DNA of 64,000 nucleotides from Sphagnum compactum (taxonomy: Eukaryota; Bryophyta; Sphagnopsida; Sphagnales), in the NCBI GenBank assembly GCA_965153455.1, contig OZ234501.1, positions 13,826,001 to 13,890,000 of the forward strand, in the 5' to 3' direction. Shown one piece after another: positions 23,641-36,500 of the stretch (positions are counted from its first letter, which is position 1; each line of letters opens with the position of its first letter). The translations under genes were made by a program, and so were the position numbers. The notes beneath the pieces are model-generated. The model was not told where the DNA came from and did not search any database. It saw nothing but the letters and a program-made list of their open reading frames with translations.

Positions 23641-26600
23641 AAACTTTAGTAAGTGCATTTCCAATCCCTAACATGTGGATCGTGAGCTGGAAAAAATTAA
23701 TATAAAAAATGTACTTTATTTACTTATTTTGAAGGGGGGAAAGTATCAGCGGGTGTCTAATTGATCATGCTTTCGCCCTTAAGACCAAGGGCATTAATTA
23801 GATCTGACTGTTGAAAGGTGAAATTTAAAACTTTTACAAGAAATACCCATACTTGTAACAAAAAAAATAAAAATTTACAAGTTAATTGAAGTCTTGTGAT
23901 CAAGTAGCCTACATTAAATTATGGGGCAAACAACTTGGGCAAATTCTATATAAATGAAAAGCTTATTAGATTCATTTAATGCAATGATTAGTTCTCTAAA
24001 AGAGTCCCCAAACTCCCTTCAATGTTCTCCAAAATGTATATGGGTTGACATTATTCTAACATAATAATGAACATATATAAAGTTGGGATGAACTATTGGG
24101 ATTCCATAGTTTACATAGATTTCCATCATGTTGTTTACAGTAAAACACTATAATATGTGACTTACTATGTGTTTGAATCCAATTCAAGTGCTTGCAATAT
24201 TTACAAGCAAATATGAATGTTAGAACTTGGTAGTTTGCAACTTGGACAATGATTTATATGAACACTGGATTAATTTTCCTTGTTGAAGAATATTTGTAAT
24301 TATCAATTGAGATATGATAAACATATTCACATATATATGCTACATATGATGTATATTGTATTTGATTTGAACATGATATTAACCTTTTAAAATAACAATT
24401 GATTTAATTGAGTGAATTTTTTTAAAAATAAAGTTTGGAAGGAAGCCTAGAATTATCACCAAGTGTGGCTTGATGTATACAATTACATTGATGTGCATAT
24501 GGGTCAAAGAATGGCTGGGGTACCAAAAAGGATCGTTTCTTTTTATATACACTAGTGGACCCCCTCACTTAAACATGTTGTAACTTAATGGCATGTTCAT
24601 ATTGAAAGTTTGATACTTTATGGATAGTTACAATCTAAGGTACTAGTCAAATTTGAACAAGTTTTGGAATTCTTACCAAGTCCTGAAAAAAAATTCAAAG
24701 ACTCATAAGGAACATCTAAACAATTTCTTTTGGCCCAAGATTCTTATCACAAAGACCTTGGGGACTAATGTACATAAAATGTATGAGTGTGACAAAAACC
24801 AAATGCCCTATCGCAATGTAAAAAGTTTCAAAAAGTGAATTTTTTGGGAGTTTTGGGCCGTTGATAGAACATGGCCCACATTAGATAAATTTTACTATTC
24901 TTACTTTCACAAATGAAAAATAGATATTCTAGATGCCTATGTAAAATTTGGAATAAAATTATTTCATTTGACATTAGAAAAAAAGGGAAATCTAAGACAT
25001 GTCATTAGAAAAGTGAAAAAAAGGTGAATTTGAGAGTTTTAGCCTTTAAGAGTGAGTTCTTAGTGTTTCAAAGGGGATACCCTAATCATGCTTCAACCTA
25101 TATGAATAAACCTAACTTGAAAATACAAGTCATGTTAATTCCTACTAATGCCAATTTTAAAATATTTTCATGTGTATATTGTCACCTAGGAATGAAATGA
25201 TTTGTAAGATAAAATTGTTATAGAATGTGGGAAAAAAATTTAGTAATAAATAAAATAAATCTGGTGTAAAGTTTTCAAGTGAAAAAGAGAGAGCTAAATT
25301 ATTAAATGCGGGGGGGGAATCTCAATGTTGAAAATATTTTCAAATAAATATCAAGTTATTTACACACAATCTTAAAACCTAGATAATAATTTAGACATTT
25401 AAAATGAAAATTCAAGCTTTGTTCCATAACACACATGCTTCAAGTCTATATGTCCAATTTGCCAATGTTATCACCTAATTTGTGATTCAACAAAATTTCC
25501 AAATAACAATTGAATATTTCCAAAACGTTAATTACTTAAGCTACATGAGGCAACTACTAACACTTGCAAATCACTGGACTTGATAGACAAACATATTTGC
25601 ATTAAAACATCAAGATGTCGATTAAGCCAACTAAGTGGGTTGAACTACATTTGACTAGTTTTAATGGTTTGACATGTTAAACTAGCACAATTGAGAAAGA
25701 AAATTTCAAGCTATAATGAAAGTGCATCTGCACTTTGATTCTAAAGTTTTTACATTTTGAATGTTAGTTAAAATATGTCTTTTCACTCTAAATTGACACT
25801 TTCAAATATTTTAAGGATAGTTTCCAATAATGGTGTAATAAAAGTGCAAAGCCAAACACTAGCAACTAAAGGTCAAAGGAACAAAATATGAAAGATGTCC
25901 ATAATTGAAAAAATGTGGGAAAATTGTTTTTAAAATTTTGGTTTCAAAATAACTTGATCATTGGATTTGAATGAAGATAATTTGGAATTATTTATAAATA
26001 CAAAACGATATAAATATCACTAGAATCCAAATTTAGGTTCTTCAAAACTTATGTCCCCACATGCTAAAATATGGAATAACCCAAATTTCACAGATTATTT
26101 AATAATGAGGTCTAAATTATGGATAGCTTGATTTTCTTATGATGTCCATGTTCTTATTACTCACTAATATTCTTTCCAAAACATCAATGTTGTTCCATGT
26201 TATTTTCCATGTTCTAACTTCTTATGTCATTCTCTACTATAATTGAAAACAAATATTTAAACTTAACATGTAATCATAGTCATGGTAAGCCCATAAATAT
26301 TCTTAAATAATTTTGCAATGAATTCTTTGTGGTTGTGTTGTGCATTTCAATTATATTTTTGAACAATGGTCTATTCACATTATGTTGCCAATATTAAATA
26401 CTAAAAACAATTTGGAGACATTGACTAGAAAATGTTTATAAATTTCACTTGAAAGCCTAAATGGAAGTTCATTTAGATATGCAAAAACATGGGCCACAAG
26501 TTACAACCCATGTTGACCACATCCAACATAGATTGTTAATTATTTTCCCATCCCAAATTACATAAACATGAAAAATTGAACAATGTAAAAATGACATGTT

Positions 26601-28060
26601 ACTTAAATGTCATTACTTAGGCCTATCATGTTGTTTGGCCAATTGAAAATAATGATCTTTAAATTGGTCCTCTTGAAGGTGTATTTTCTAACACGTGAGG
26701 GGAAGAAAAAGAGAAAAAAACTTTGGAATAGGACTCAACTAAGCTCACAAATGTTAATTGAAATGAAATCAATTTACACAAATTAAGAGAAAGATTAGTG
26801 CAAATTGGAGTCAAAATGATGTACATATTAAATAATAAGAGAAACATTTTCATATGATTCATCACAACTTGGACTTGGGAATAATCATCATTATGATCTT
26901 CTTTATAATATGTTATGTGAATGATGATGTAGATTATATCGAATTGGAAAAAATTCGTAGGATTCCCAAGGAGTCTCAAAACTGCTTGCTTTTGTCAAGT
27001 TATAAGTCATATAACTTTGTGTGTTCATAATTCCTATGTATGAACTTTGATTTAAAAATGTTTAAAGGCTTTGTTGTATGTCTTACAGAGATGAGGGCCA
27101 AATTGCACATAGTTATGTTGTTCCAAAGATTTAAAACATTGCAAAATTATAATTCCCAAAGTGAAATTTGTGCATTTAAAAAATATTGATTTTCACTTTG
27201 AGAATATAAAACTCATTTCCTCATGCTTGTGGGAATGTGTTTAAGTTTTGAAGCACTTTGCTTGTTTATCCTCTTTGTCATGCCTTAATCATGGTTATGA
27301 GTTGAAGGCTAAGTTGCAACAATTTGACTAATATATTTCATCCAAAATATGGTGTACAAGTCCTTTTATTATTATGAGTGGACGTGCTTTAAAAGGAAAT
27401 CCACTTGCAATAATATTTTGAGTTTTAAATAACTATCTAAATGAATTCCAATTTTTATAGAATGAGAAATTGAGCCCAAACTTGCAAATATGCACAAAAT
27501 ACATTGTTTTGTTAAAAGGCCATTGAACAAAATGATTGGTTTCAATTGATTGGCGTCAAGGACATGACAAATATTCAATGACATAATGATATGAATTTGG
27601 TAGAACTAAAGACTTGACAAATGACTGAAAACTAAATAACTTCATTTATCAAACAATGCATGACATGAAACTAAATTTGATATAAAAATGTAATACATAA
27701 ACCATAATTTGCATCAACAAGATTAAAGTTGAATCTTATTTATACTATCTTTTGACCTTTTAGAACCTTTCACCAATTTGGATTTCAAAACTGTTACAAT
27801 TTCTAAACATAAAGATATTTCTAAAACCTATCAGCTCCTATGTCCCCAAAAGTCAATCCCCGATGATTGGCTCATGTGGTGACAATTACCTTAATATCCT
27901 CACTGCATGTTGAGTTCTAAGATTTCATGTTTATGAGTGAGAGTGAGGAAATATTTTGCAAGCTATTTTGAATGTGATAAACATTGGCAAAGGTTCACAT
28001 GCTAGGTGCAAGTAAACATAGATGAAGATACTTGAAACTTATAAACTTTGCCTACCTTGA
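23641..28060. other. AT-rich intergenic DNA
   Basis: Many stop codons occur in all frames. The longest frame (26979-26659, minus) has no motif. No gene recognised. Confidence 0.55.
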
Positions 28061-28179
28061 AATAAACGGTGTTGTTATGTTTCAAAGTAAAGTTGGCTTA
28101 ACATAAAACCAAAATAATTGCAGTACTCAAATTGATTAGCTAAAAACTTTACTTTGAAACATAATCACACCATTTACTT
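28061..28179. repeat. Short inverted repeat / MITE-like hairpin
   Basis: The left arm (28061-28100) holds TTATGTTTCAAAGTAAAGTT and the right arm (28141-28179) holds its near-exact complement AACTTTACTTTGAAACATAA. Outer parts also pair, AATAAACGGTG against CACCATTTACTT. The loop is about 40 bp. It could be a small MITE or a hairpin RNA precursor; no target duplication is obvious. Confidence 0.6.
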
Positions 28180-31100
28180 AATTCCACGGCTAAATTTACA
28201 CAAACAAAGATTCCCACCACGAATCCTTTCATAACTTGGGAGCCCATTTAACATTAAAACAAGCACAAAATGATTGAAGTAGTGCAAAATTAGGTTTCAG
28301 GAGAGAGGCATTGCCAGCTAACTACAGATGAACAAACCCAACACTTCCTATATAAACTTCATTCTCAATGTATGCATTTTGCAAAATACCCACTTCTAGT
28401 AAATTACCTGATAATCCATGCTGAGCAAAGATTTTTTCTGGAAAATTTTTACCATTTTTCAACAAAGAAATTGGGGAACTTTTAAATTATTTTTTGTTTT
28501 TTCAGTGTAAATTCGACTAATTTTTCTGTTTTTGAAAAACATTTCACCAAAATTGTAATATTAAATTTTTAATTAAAAAAACACTGGTGCTGCTTTCTTA
28601 TAGTCTTTGATCATTACACTCCCACTTACTCCCCAATTACTGTAATCATACCGCAACTAAGCATTCTTTTATTGTATTAGCACGTTCAAGTTTGTATTCT
28701 TTCATTTCTTTCCCGCATTTGTGACAAAAGACGACAACAAGCCATGTGAGGTAGGTAGGTAGGTGGTTATATTTAATGCTTATCCCATGTTGGGAGAGCA
28801 TAACTAGCTAGTTGCTAACAATGTTTTTTCTTTTTCCTTGTTTTTCAATTTTGTGGTTTAACCAAAGTGGTGATGATTCACATGAAGATTTTAGCCAATT
28901 TTCACTACAAGCTACATCTGAAAGCAGAATTTTTAAAACATCTCTCTATATTTTTTGGCTACATATGTAAACCATGTATAAAATTCTGGCAAATTTCTTT
29001 TTACTTTTGGGTCAAATTTTAGCTATTGCAAATCTCAAAAAAGCACTTGATTTTAACAATTTTAATTATTAATATAGCTTCATGGGGCTATCTATATATC
29101 CAGCGAAAAAGAAGAAGAAGAAGAAGAAGAAGAAGGCTAGTTGCTAAACATGAATTTTGTTTGATGCTCTGTTTTTTTCATTCATTTTGTTGATGGAATT
29201 TCTTTTTCTAAATTCCTATCCATTTGAAATTTGGCTAAACCTTCAACTGTGAAGTGTGAGATCATAAACCTCTTTTGTACTTTACTTGTTCCTTCATCAA
29301 GTCACTTGAGGAGCTTACTGTGAAGCATGCCCTTTACCAAAGAGCAAAAAGAACACAACACAGCACACTTGGAAGTCTTTAATGAGACTTAATTAGTGAT
29401 TACCTGGATTCACCCCACCAAATTCATAAGTTGTACACTAGTACTTATTACTGAGTTCATGATTATTAGATTCCACCACTCCCTTGGACCTTGGTTCACA
29501 TCTTCTTCTTCTTCTTCTTCTTCTTCTTCACTTTCTCAAGAGTGCAAGAAATGAAAGTGCAGATTGTGAACTCTTTTAGTGAGTGTCTTCCATTTTAGAA
29601 ATCAGCCAATTTTTATGACACTCATTGAGGTCCAAAATGAAGTTTGTATTTCTGTTTTTCAATTTTAAATTGTGATATAGCCTGCACACACTGGCAATGG
29701 TTGACAGGAGACTTTAGCCAATTTTTTCTACTAGTTACAGAGGAAACTAAAAAATAATTAAAAGAATCTTGCTATATTTTGGCTACCTGCTGGAACCAAT
29801 TGTCTAAATGTGATGGTTTTTCTGAAGGAAAAAAAATCCCCAAAATTTGCCAACTTTGACACTTTTTTTTTTTCCATTTACTGACCTTTTGTATGAGTCA
29901 CTAAGTGGCACAAATTAGATGACAAAAGGATAATAAGCTTATGGCAAGTTCAAACCAGCCATAGTTAAAATAAGAAATGTTCCTTGAGTTCTCAAGAAAT
30001 GTGAACTCGCAGTTAACTGTCTGTCTAGTGAACACAGCTTCACAGGGTCTTTTTTTCCAATTTCATGAGGTAAGTGGACTGACAATCCTCCACAAGAGGA
30101 CTTAGCCAAATTTGGCTACACACCAGAGAGAAAAATAGATTTTTAAAATAAAAAAAACCCTGCCATGTACTTGCAACTTCCAAGGACCTTTAGCCTACAT
30201 ATGGCCATTTTAATATTAAAAAAATCCCCTATATAAATGGTGAATTTGCTGGAAATTTTTCTCCAAAAAATCCTTTGTAAAAGTCACAGCCTCCCCTCCA
30301 CAGCTTGTAAAAGCCAAGAAGCTTGGGGACTGAAGAAGGGGAGCAGAAAACTAGAGACATACATGGTTCCATTACAGGCATGAGAGCAAGGTAATAAACC
30401 AGACCCACAACTTTTCTTTTCTTTTTTCCAAAGCTCTCACCCCCAATAACTGAACTAAAGATGAGGGTGAAAATCATTACACTGGATGTTTGTACTCTTT
30501 TAATACACGGAACAGCACTTAATGCACCAGTTTTAGCAAGTCCCTACCTAAAGAGAGCTAGCATTTAATGCTTTTTCCAACTACACCCAAGTGGAACTCA
30601 GGCTGGTAATTGATTTCAAGAGCTGCTGTGGTGGTCCCAGTTGAGTATTCTACAGTTCGCTGTTACTTACTGATGAGTAAAAAAAGTTCTTGTGGTTTTA
30701 TTCTGGTGAAGTTTAACACTGTATTTCCTTTCCCTCCTTTTGAACCACTTTTTTCTTCTCTAAGTGGAATTCAAAACAAATATGCCTCCACATGCCTCTC
30801 TCCCAAATACATAGAAAGTTATTTAAGTAGATTTTTTTAAGGTTTAAATGTATAAGGAGAAAAAAACCCAAATTGGAGATTAAAAGAGGTGTTATTGTGT
30901 TGGTCTATTGGCTTCCTTTTCATAACTAACTTAACACCCCCAAATAATTCCTTTCGCCAAATCTCTCAATTGCATCTGTAGGGGTGATGTCTGCTTCAAA
31001 ACCCAAAAAAAACCTCTTGGTTGCCGAACAAGTATCATGTGTCTTTCCCCTATGGAGTTTGATACCATAGATTGTTTTCCCGTCCCCAAGAGTTTTTGTC

Positions 31101-31957
31101 AGCTACTTTTTATCATGAAAGTACTGGTATGCTAATTACAAGCAAAACTTAGGCAGTACTGGGACATGGTTCAATCTGCACATTTGAACAGAAACGAACT
31201 CGGCAACATTTCACCTAAGTGGGTTGGTTGGTCATCCCCACCAACTGCTTAATTCTCAACAGTGTGGATATATTAAGTGACTTACAGGGGCTACTCTTCT
31301 CCAAGGACCAACAAGCAACAAAACTGTAAAGCATAAAGGCTTTGGTGTACCCACCAAGATATAAGCAAATTGATTAGTAATAATGAATCCATTTGGTTGC
31401 TCAGTTGCAAAATAAAAACTCCCAAGCATAATGGAGCATACAAAACAACTACCAACTTCACATGGTCCACAAATTCTTTTCCATTCTCACAAGTTCCAAA
31501 TAGGGTTTTAGAAAGCGAGGCAATTGAACACACCCACTTCTTGGTTATGGCTGGCCAGTCCACATATCTTCCTCCAAGGATTTCCAATTCTCCTGTGCTG
31601 CTGGACCCTCTATTTTTTGGATAACAATTGTTGAAAAGTTAGACAAAAAATTATACAAAAAGACAAAGCCAAAAACGTAGTTTTTTATTAAAAAATCTTG
31701 AAAACTCAGTTTTGAAAACATTAAATAAAATTTAACAAGCCTAAAATGAGCATTAAAAAAAAGAAGTTGGAAACTCAGCCAAAACATTTTGATAAGTAAA
31801 ATAAACCAGCACACAAAAAACAAGTTGAAAGCTTTAAACCCCTTGAAAAAAAACACACTTCAAGTAGGCCTATGCAAAAAGTTTACCCAATACACTATAG
31901 GTAATACACCCCTCTCCTGTATGAATAGATAATGTATCTACTATCAACCTTCATGGT
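28180..31957. other. Intergenic DNA with microsatellites and diverged repeats
   Basis: A GAA microsatellite lies at 29109-29136 and a CTT microsatellite at 29501-29529. Three diverged blocks share a TTAGCCAATTTT...CTAC...AG core, near 28891, 29714 and 30106. The frame at 31587-31291 (minus) looks slightly protein-like but matches nothing I know. No gene recognised. Confidence 0.4.
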
Positions 31958-32011
31958 GATGATATCTAGAGAGTCGAGACACGAGATGATATCTAGAGAG
32001 TCGAGACACGA
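31958..32011. repeat. Perfect 27-bp direct tandem repeat
   Basis: Two identical adjacent copies of a 27-bp unit (GATGATATCTAGAGAGTCGA plus GACACGA) lie about 115 bp upstream of the BELL-like gene's TATA box. A short GAGACAC echo follows. Confidence 0.85.
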
Positions 32012-32124
32012 GACACAAGACACCAGAAAAAACGAATCAAATAAAAAAATTTCCAAAATTTCCAAAAAGAAAAAGAAAAGAAAAACCCCCCAATCCAATC
32101 TGCACCACAAGCTTAACCCTAAGC

Positions 32125-32132
32125 TATATAAT
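32125..32132 (+). promoter_or_regulatory. TATA box candidate for the BELL-like gene
   Basis: TATATAAT lies where AT-rich intergenic DNA gives way to GC-richer, CT-rich leader-like DNA. Transcription would start near 32155. Confidence 0.5.
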
Positions 32133-32154
32133 AGTGGAGAAGTTCTCACGCGCC

Positions 32155-33527
32155 CACCACTCCAACAACAACGGTTTGAAGGACGTTTTTCACTTGGAGC
32201 TGCTCCGTGTGCTCTTGCCAGTGTCCGCTTGTTCGTTGCAACACATCTCTTTCATTCCTCGTGTTTGTTTGCTGTTGCGAGATCGGGCGTTATCAGGCTA
32301 CGACCAGGTTAGCAGCATCTCACGCGGTTGGCAAGTCTCTTTGAGCCGTCGTCGTCACCATTATCATCTGAATCTTCTTCGTCGTTCTCGTCTCCTCTTC
32401 CCCCCCAACTCCCGCCCTCCTCGTCGTCCTTCTTCTTAATAATAAACCAGGATCGTTTTGATTAGAAGCTTTGCCAGAGAGAGAGAGTGATTATAGCAAT
32501 ATTGGATGATTATAAGCTAGGGACAAGAGAAGAGCTGTCATGCATGTTTGTTGCGCATAACTTTATGATGAGTCTTTTCGTGATATCATGTCTTCTTCAA
32601 TGCAAAGATTTTTCCTGTTTAAGCTTTTCATTAAAGGATTGGATTAGGGAAGGATGAAATGAGAGTACTTACTACTCTCAAGAGTTCTCATGAACTACTA
32701 CTCCTCATGAGTAGCTGGTATAGTCATGCCGTTTCATGGTGTTATAATATGGTGTGGTCTTTTGTGTAAGTAAACCCTTCGAGCCGGCGGTCGGCCCGGC
32801 GACGTCTTCTTCCTCCTCTTGCTGCTGCAACTGTATTATATGGATCTCCGCGGGAAGTCCATGTGATTGCTTAATTGTTAATATCTCATGGCGATGGCCG
32901 TTAAGCAGCTGCTCTTGTGATGCTTGAAATCTCCTGGACTGACTCGCCGGCCGGAAGGACTCGTGTGTGCAGAATTATATAATAAGTTTTCGTAGTTAAA
33001 ATTACGCAATCTGAGTTTGAATCTATTCTCGAGTTGTGTAGTAGTAGTCTATAGGAGCGTAGAACTAGTTAGATCTTGTGCAGTTTGTAAAGTAATAAAT
33101 ATGTTATTAGAGATCACGAGCATCATGACTATTTCATTGCAGGGGTACTGTGCACGATTCGACCGCGAGGACGAACCTTCAGGAATAAAGATAGTGCGCA
33201 CACAGGAGAATAATTTGGAGTCCAGCTACTGCGGAGTACAGTAATATATACGCCAGAAAGAGCTGATCATCTACGAGCTTTTGGGTATGTATATTGTTGC
33301 ATTTACCTCTCTGTATAACTAACTGCTGCGGGCATTCTCACGAGCATTCTCATGTAGAGAGTAGTTATTTGTATATGCTATGTGTAGTCTATGAGTTTTC
33401 TCAGTTTCTGCATAAAACAAAACTGTTTGTTGACTGGTAGAAAATAAGATCTGTTGTAATCCAGGAGCATGATCTATATATGGATGTGATTTTTGCAGGG
33501 TGACGTTGTTGGAGGAGGAGGAGGAGG
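32155..33527 (+). other. Spliced 5' leader of the BELL-like gene (proposed)
   Basis: A CT-rich leader begins near 32155. Possible donors are CCAG|GTTAGC at 32308 and GT|GTAAGTA at about 32765. A probable untranslated exon lies at 33143-33284, between TTCATTGCAG and GTATGT. The exon carrying the start codon begins at 33499 after TTTTGCAG, with an in-frame TGA at 33501-33503 just before the ATG, so the coding frame cannot extend upstream within this exon. Short upstream open frames are present. Confidence 0.5.
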
Positions 33528-36500
33528 ATGGACAAGGAAACCGGAGCTCCCGACAGCATGAGGCTGCAGTTCCCGCCTACTTTTCAGGCGATTCCTGAAG
33601 AGATGAACGGCTGGCGGGAAACTTATGTCAATACTGAACAAAACCAGTTGCAGCCAAGGATTTATGAGCAGGTCGACCTTGCACCTCTCCCACAGACGTT
33701 GCAGGTCGTTAGAAACAACAATTGTCCATCTGGTGGTTATTCTGCTGCTGCGGCGTTCCATAATTACGACTACAGTGCTGCAAATCACTCTATAGAGCCA
33801 GCTGATTTCACCACGAGAGATGTAGCTGTTTTGCCTCCTTTCGAGTCTCTCCCGGTGCAGTCTGAAGAAGATAGGTACAGACCAATGTGGAGCCCAGAAG
33901 AAGCTAGGAGGTTATTTACACAGCATTTCCAATCGCTCAATGAGTTCAGTAGTTCTATGCAGCCGCCGCAAGCAGCAGCAGCTCCAACTGTAGCCTCATG
34001 GAGGAGGCCGGCCAGCTTGAATCCTGCCGTATCATCTTCAAATGCTCAACAGAGATCATCAAGGCTTTGTGCACCCGTTCCCAGATGGCCGCAGGTTAAC
34101 TCTACAGGACAACAACACAGTTCCACCCTAGAATCACCAACTGATGAGGCAGCTCTCCAAAGGAGCTTGCACACAAGACTAGGGATTCAACCTGACATGT
34201 CCAGCATGCTGCCAGGAGAAAGATTTGCACAATCTGAGTACTCTTCTGCTGGCAAAAGGGGAGAGGTTCTCCATACTGCTGATCATCTAAGCCACGGCTC
34301 CATGATGAAGAGCATGCAGCATGCATCAGGTCATGCAGGAGCACTGCTGCAACTGCCCTATGACTCTTTCTTAACTATGGATCATGGTGATCGTCATCAG
34401 CTCCTCACAGCTTTAACAACAGATCAGTTGCATGAGCAAGCTGCTTCTGCGAGAGCTGCTGCAGCTCATCAAGATCTCCAACTACAGCTTGCAATCGGGT
34501 ACTCAAATGATCGTCCTGCCGTCCAGCTCGATCATCATGGTACTCAAAACAGCCTGCAGTGGAGCCAGACTTTTCCTAGTGCACCAGCAGCTGCTGCAGC
34601 ACGTCCTCTAAAACGGAATGCTCCGGTTGATCCTGTTCTTGTCGACCATCGCGCCAGTTCTAAGTTGAAACGACCATGGCAAGACCCACAGTTCAGCATC
34701 AAGGCCACCATCCCAGCTGCAGCGCGGCCTGCAACCAGCTCGCAACTGTTCTCTGATTCTTATCCAGCTCCAGCGAACACCACGACGTTTGCCGGTCCTC
34801 CTGGCAAGAGCTCCATGAATTTTCGACCAAGCTGGAGGCCTGTGGAACAAGCTGCTGGAGCAGCAGCAACAACACCAACAAAGCTCCATCCAATACCAGA
34901 GGATCGAGTTCCCTGCAATCATGGCTGGAACTCAGAGTTGCAGTATAACCGACCTGCAGGTTGCCAAGAGCCACTGACAATTGACGAGTGGCTGCAGAAG
35001 TCGGCCACCAGCTCCACCACCCCATCGCCAGGAGCAGCTTCATTACCTTCCAGCTCCCTACAGTTCCCTGCTGCTTACCCAGGGATCATCCCATCTGCTG
35101 CCAAGAGGTCTTGGAATGATATTCCATGGCAGCAGCAGCAGCAGCAAGATCAGCTGCCAGTTGTACTACAGGAGCAGTGGTGGGTGCCAAAAGCAACCAA
35201 CTGCACACCTTCAGCAGCAACCAGGGCTTCAACCTCCCATGAGCAGCTTTCTGCATTCCCAGGGTCCTGGAATCCATCTGCTGCGAATTACAGCTCCAAT
35301 TACAACCCCATGAGCTATTGCAATACCATGATGACTGCAGAAGAACTTGCTGGCGCTGCTGCAACAACAACAGCAACAAAGGATCTTGCAGTCTGGCGCT
35401 CATGTACAGCTCCTGCTGCCGACATGTCATTATACAATGATCAGAGCAGTACAAATCTTGAGCAGGAACCGATCAAGTTCATGGATTTGCTCATGGACTC
35501 AGACACAGATGACATCTCTACCTCATGTGAAGCCTCGCAGTACTCTGATGATCCAAATGCACATGAGTTTTGCAATTGTGATCATGACGCCATGAGATTC
35601 ATGAGTACAATTCAACCAGCTGCAGCTGATCATGATGCCATGAGCTTCAAGGGTGCAATTCAACCAGCTGCAGCAGCAGCAACATCTGATCATCAGCTGC
35701 TAGAAGCAGCTGCTCCTGGTAGTTCTGCTGCACCAGCAGTACCGACATCTCCAGGAAACATGAATGTTGTCACAGGTCATTTTAGTCGTGGCGTATGGAA
35801 GAAAGACAGTCCACTGCAGATGAGTTCCAAGGTTGGTGTAGATCATATTCATGAATTCTTATAACTGTATTACTGAAGTATAGCAGCTGTTCAGATCTCC
35901 CTGCAGCAGCTTCTTCACCAATTCTCGTGTTGCAGGAATATCTCAAGCTGAACAAGCTTATATGTGGGTTCTAGAGTTGCCTGCAGATCTCAATTCCTCT
36001 TTATTGTAACTGTATAGAGTTGTTGCAGATCTGATCTTGATTCCTCTCATGATCAAGCTCTTTGATCAGCCAGGTTTGTTTGAGTGTTGCATTCATGGTG
36101 TGCTATGATCAACAGGTGGAATCTGGGCAGTTGCACTTTGAAATCACCAAGAGGCCAGCTGCTACTCCAACTAGTTCTTATGAACAAGATGCAGCAGCAG
36201 CAGCAGCAACTCCTGATGATCAGGACATTGCAGAAGATGGTAGGATCAGTTGCTTCAGGTAATTCATTACAAAATGACATCTTCATCAGATTGGTGTGCT
36301 CCTCATCATCTGAGGAATTCCTTCCCTGTCCAATGCTTCAATCACTAGTTGGATTCACGATGATCAGCTGCAGCAGGCTCACCAGCTAATTAACTTCTAA
36401 TTTTCTAGGTCCTTGAGTGCTTCACATGCATGTCTCATACATGTGTGGATTGAAGATTTGTTTTTCTGGCGGCAGCCGGATCAGCTTGCAGATCAGGTGC

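Noticed and set aside
34608-35454. Minus-strand frames of 104-122 codons rich in Leu, Cys and Trp
   Set aside because: Antisense reading of CAG/GCA-rich BELL-like coding sequence; no independent evidence.
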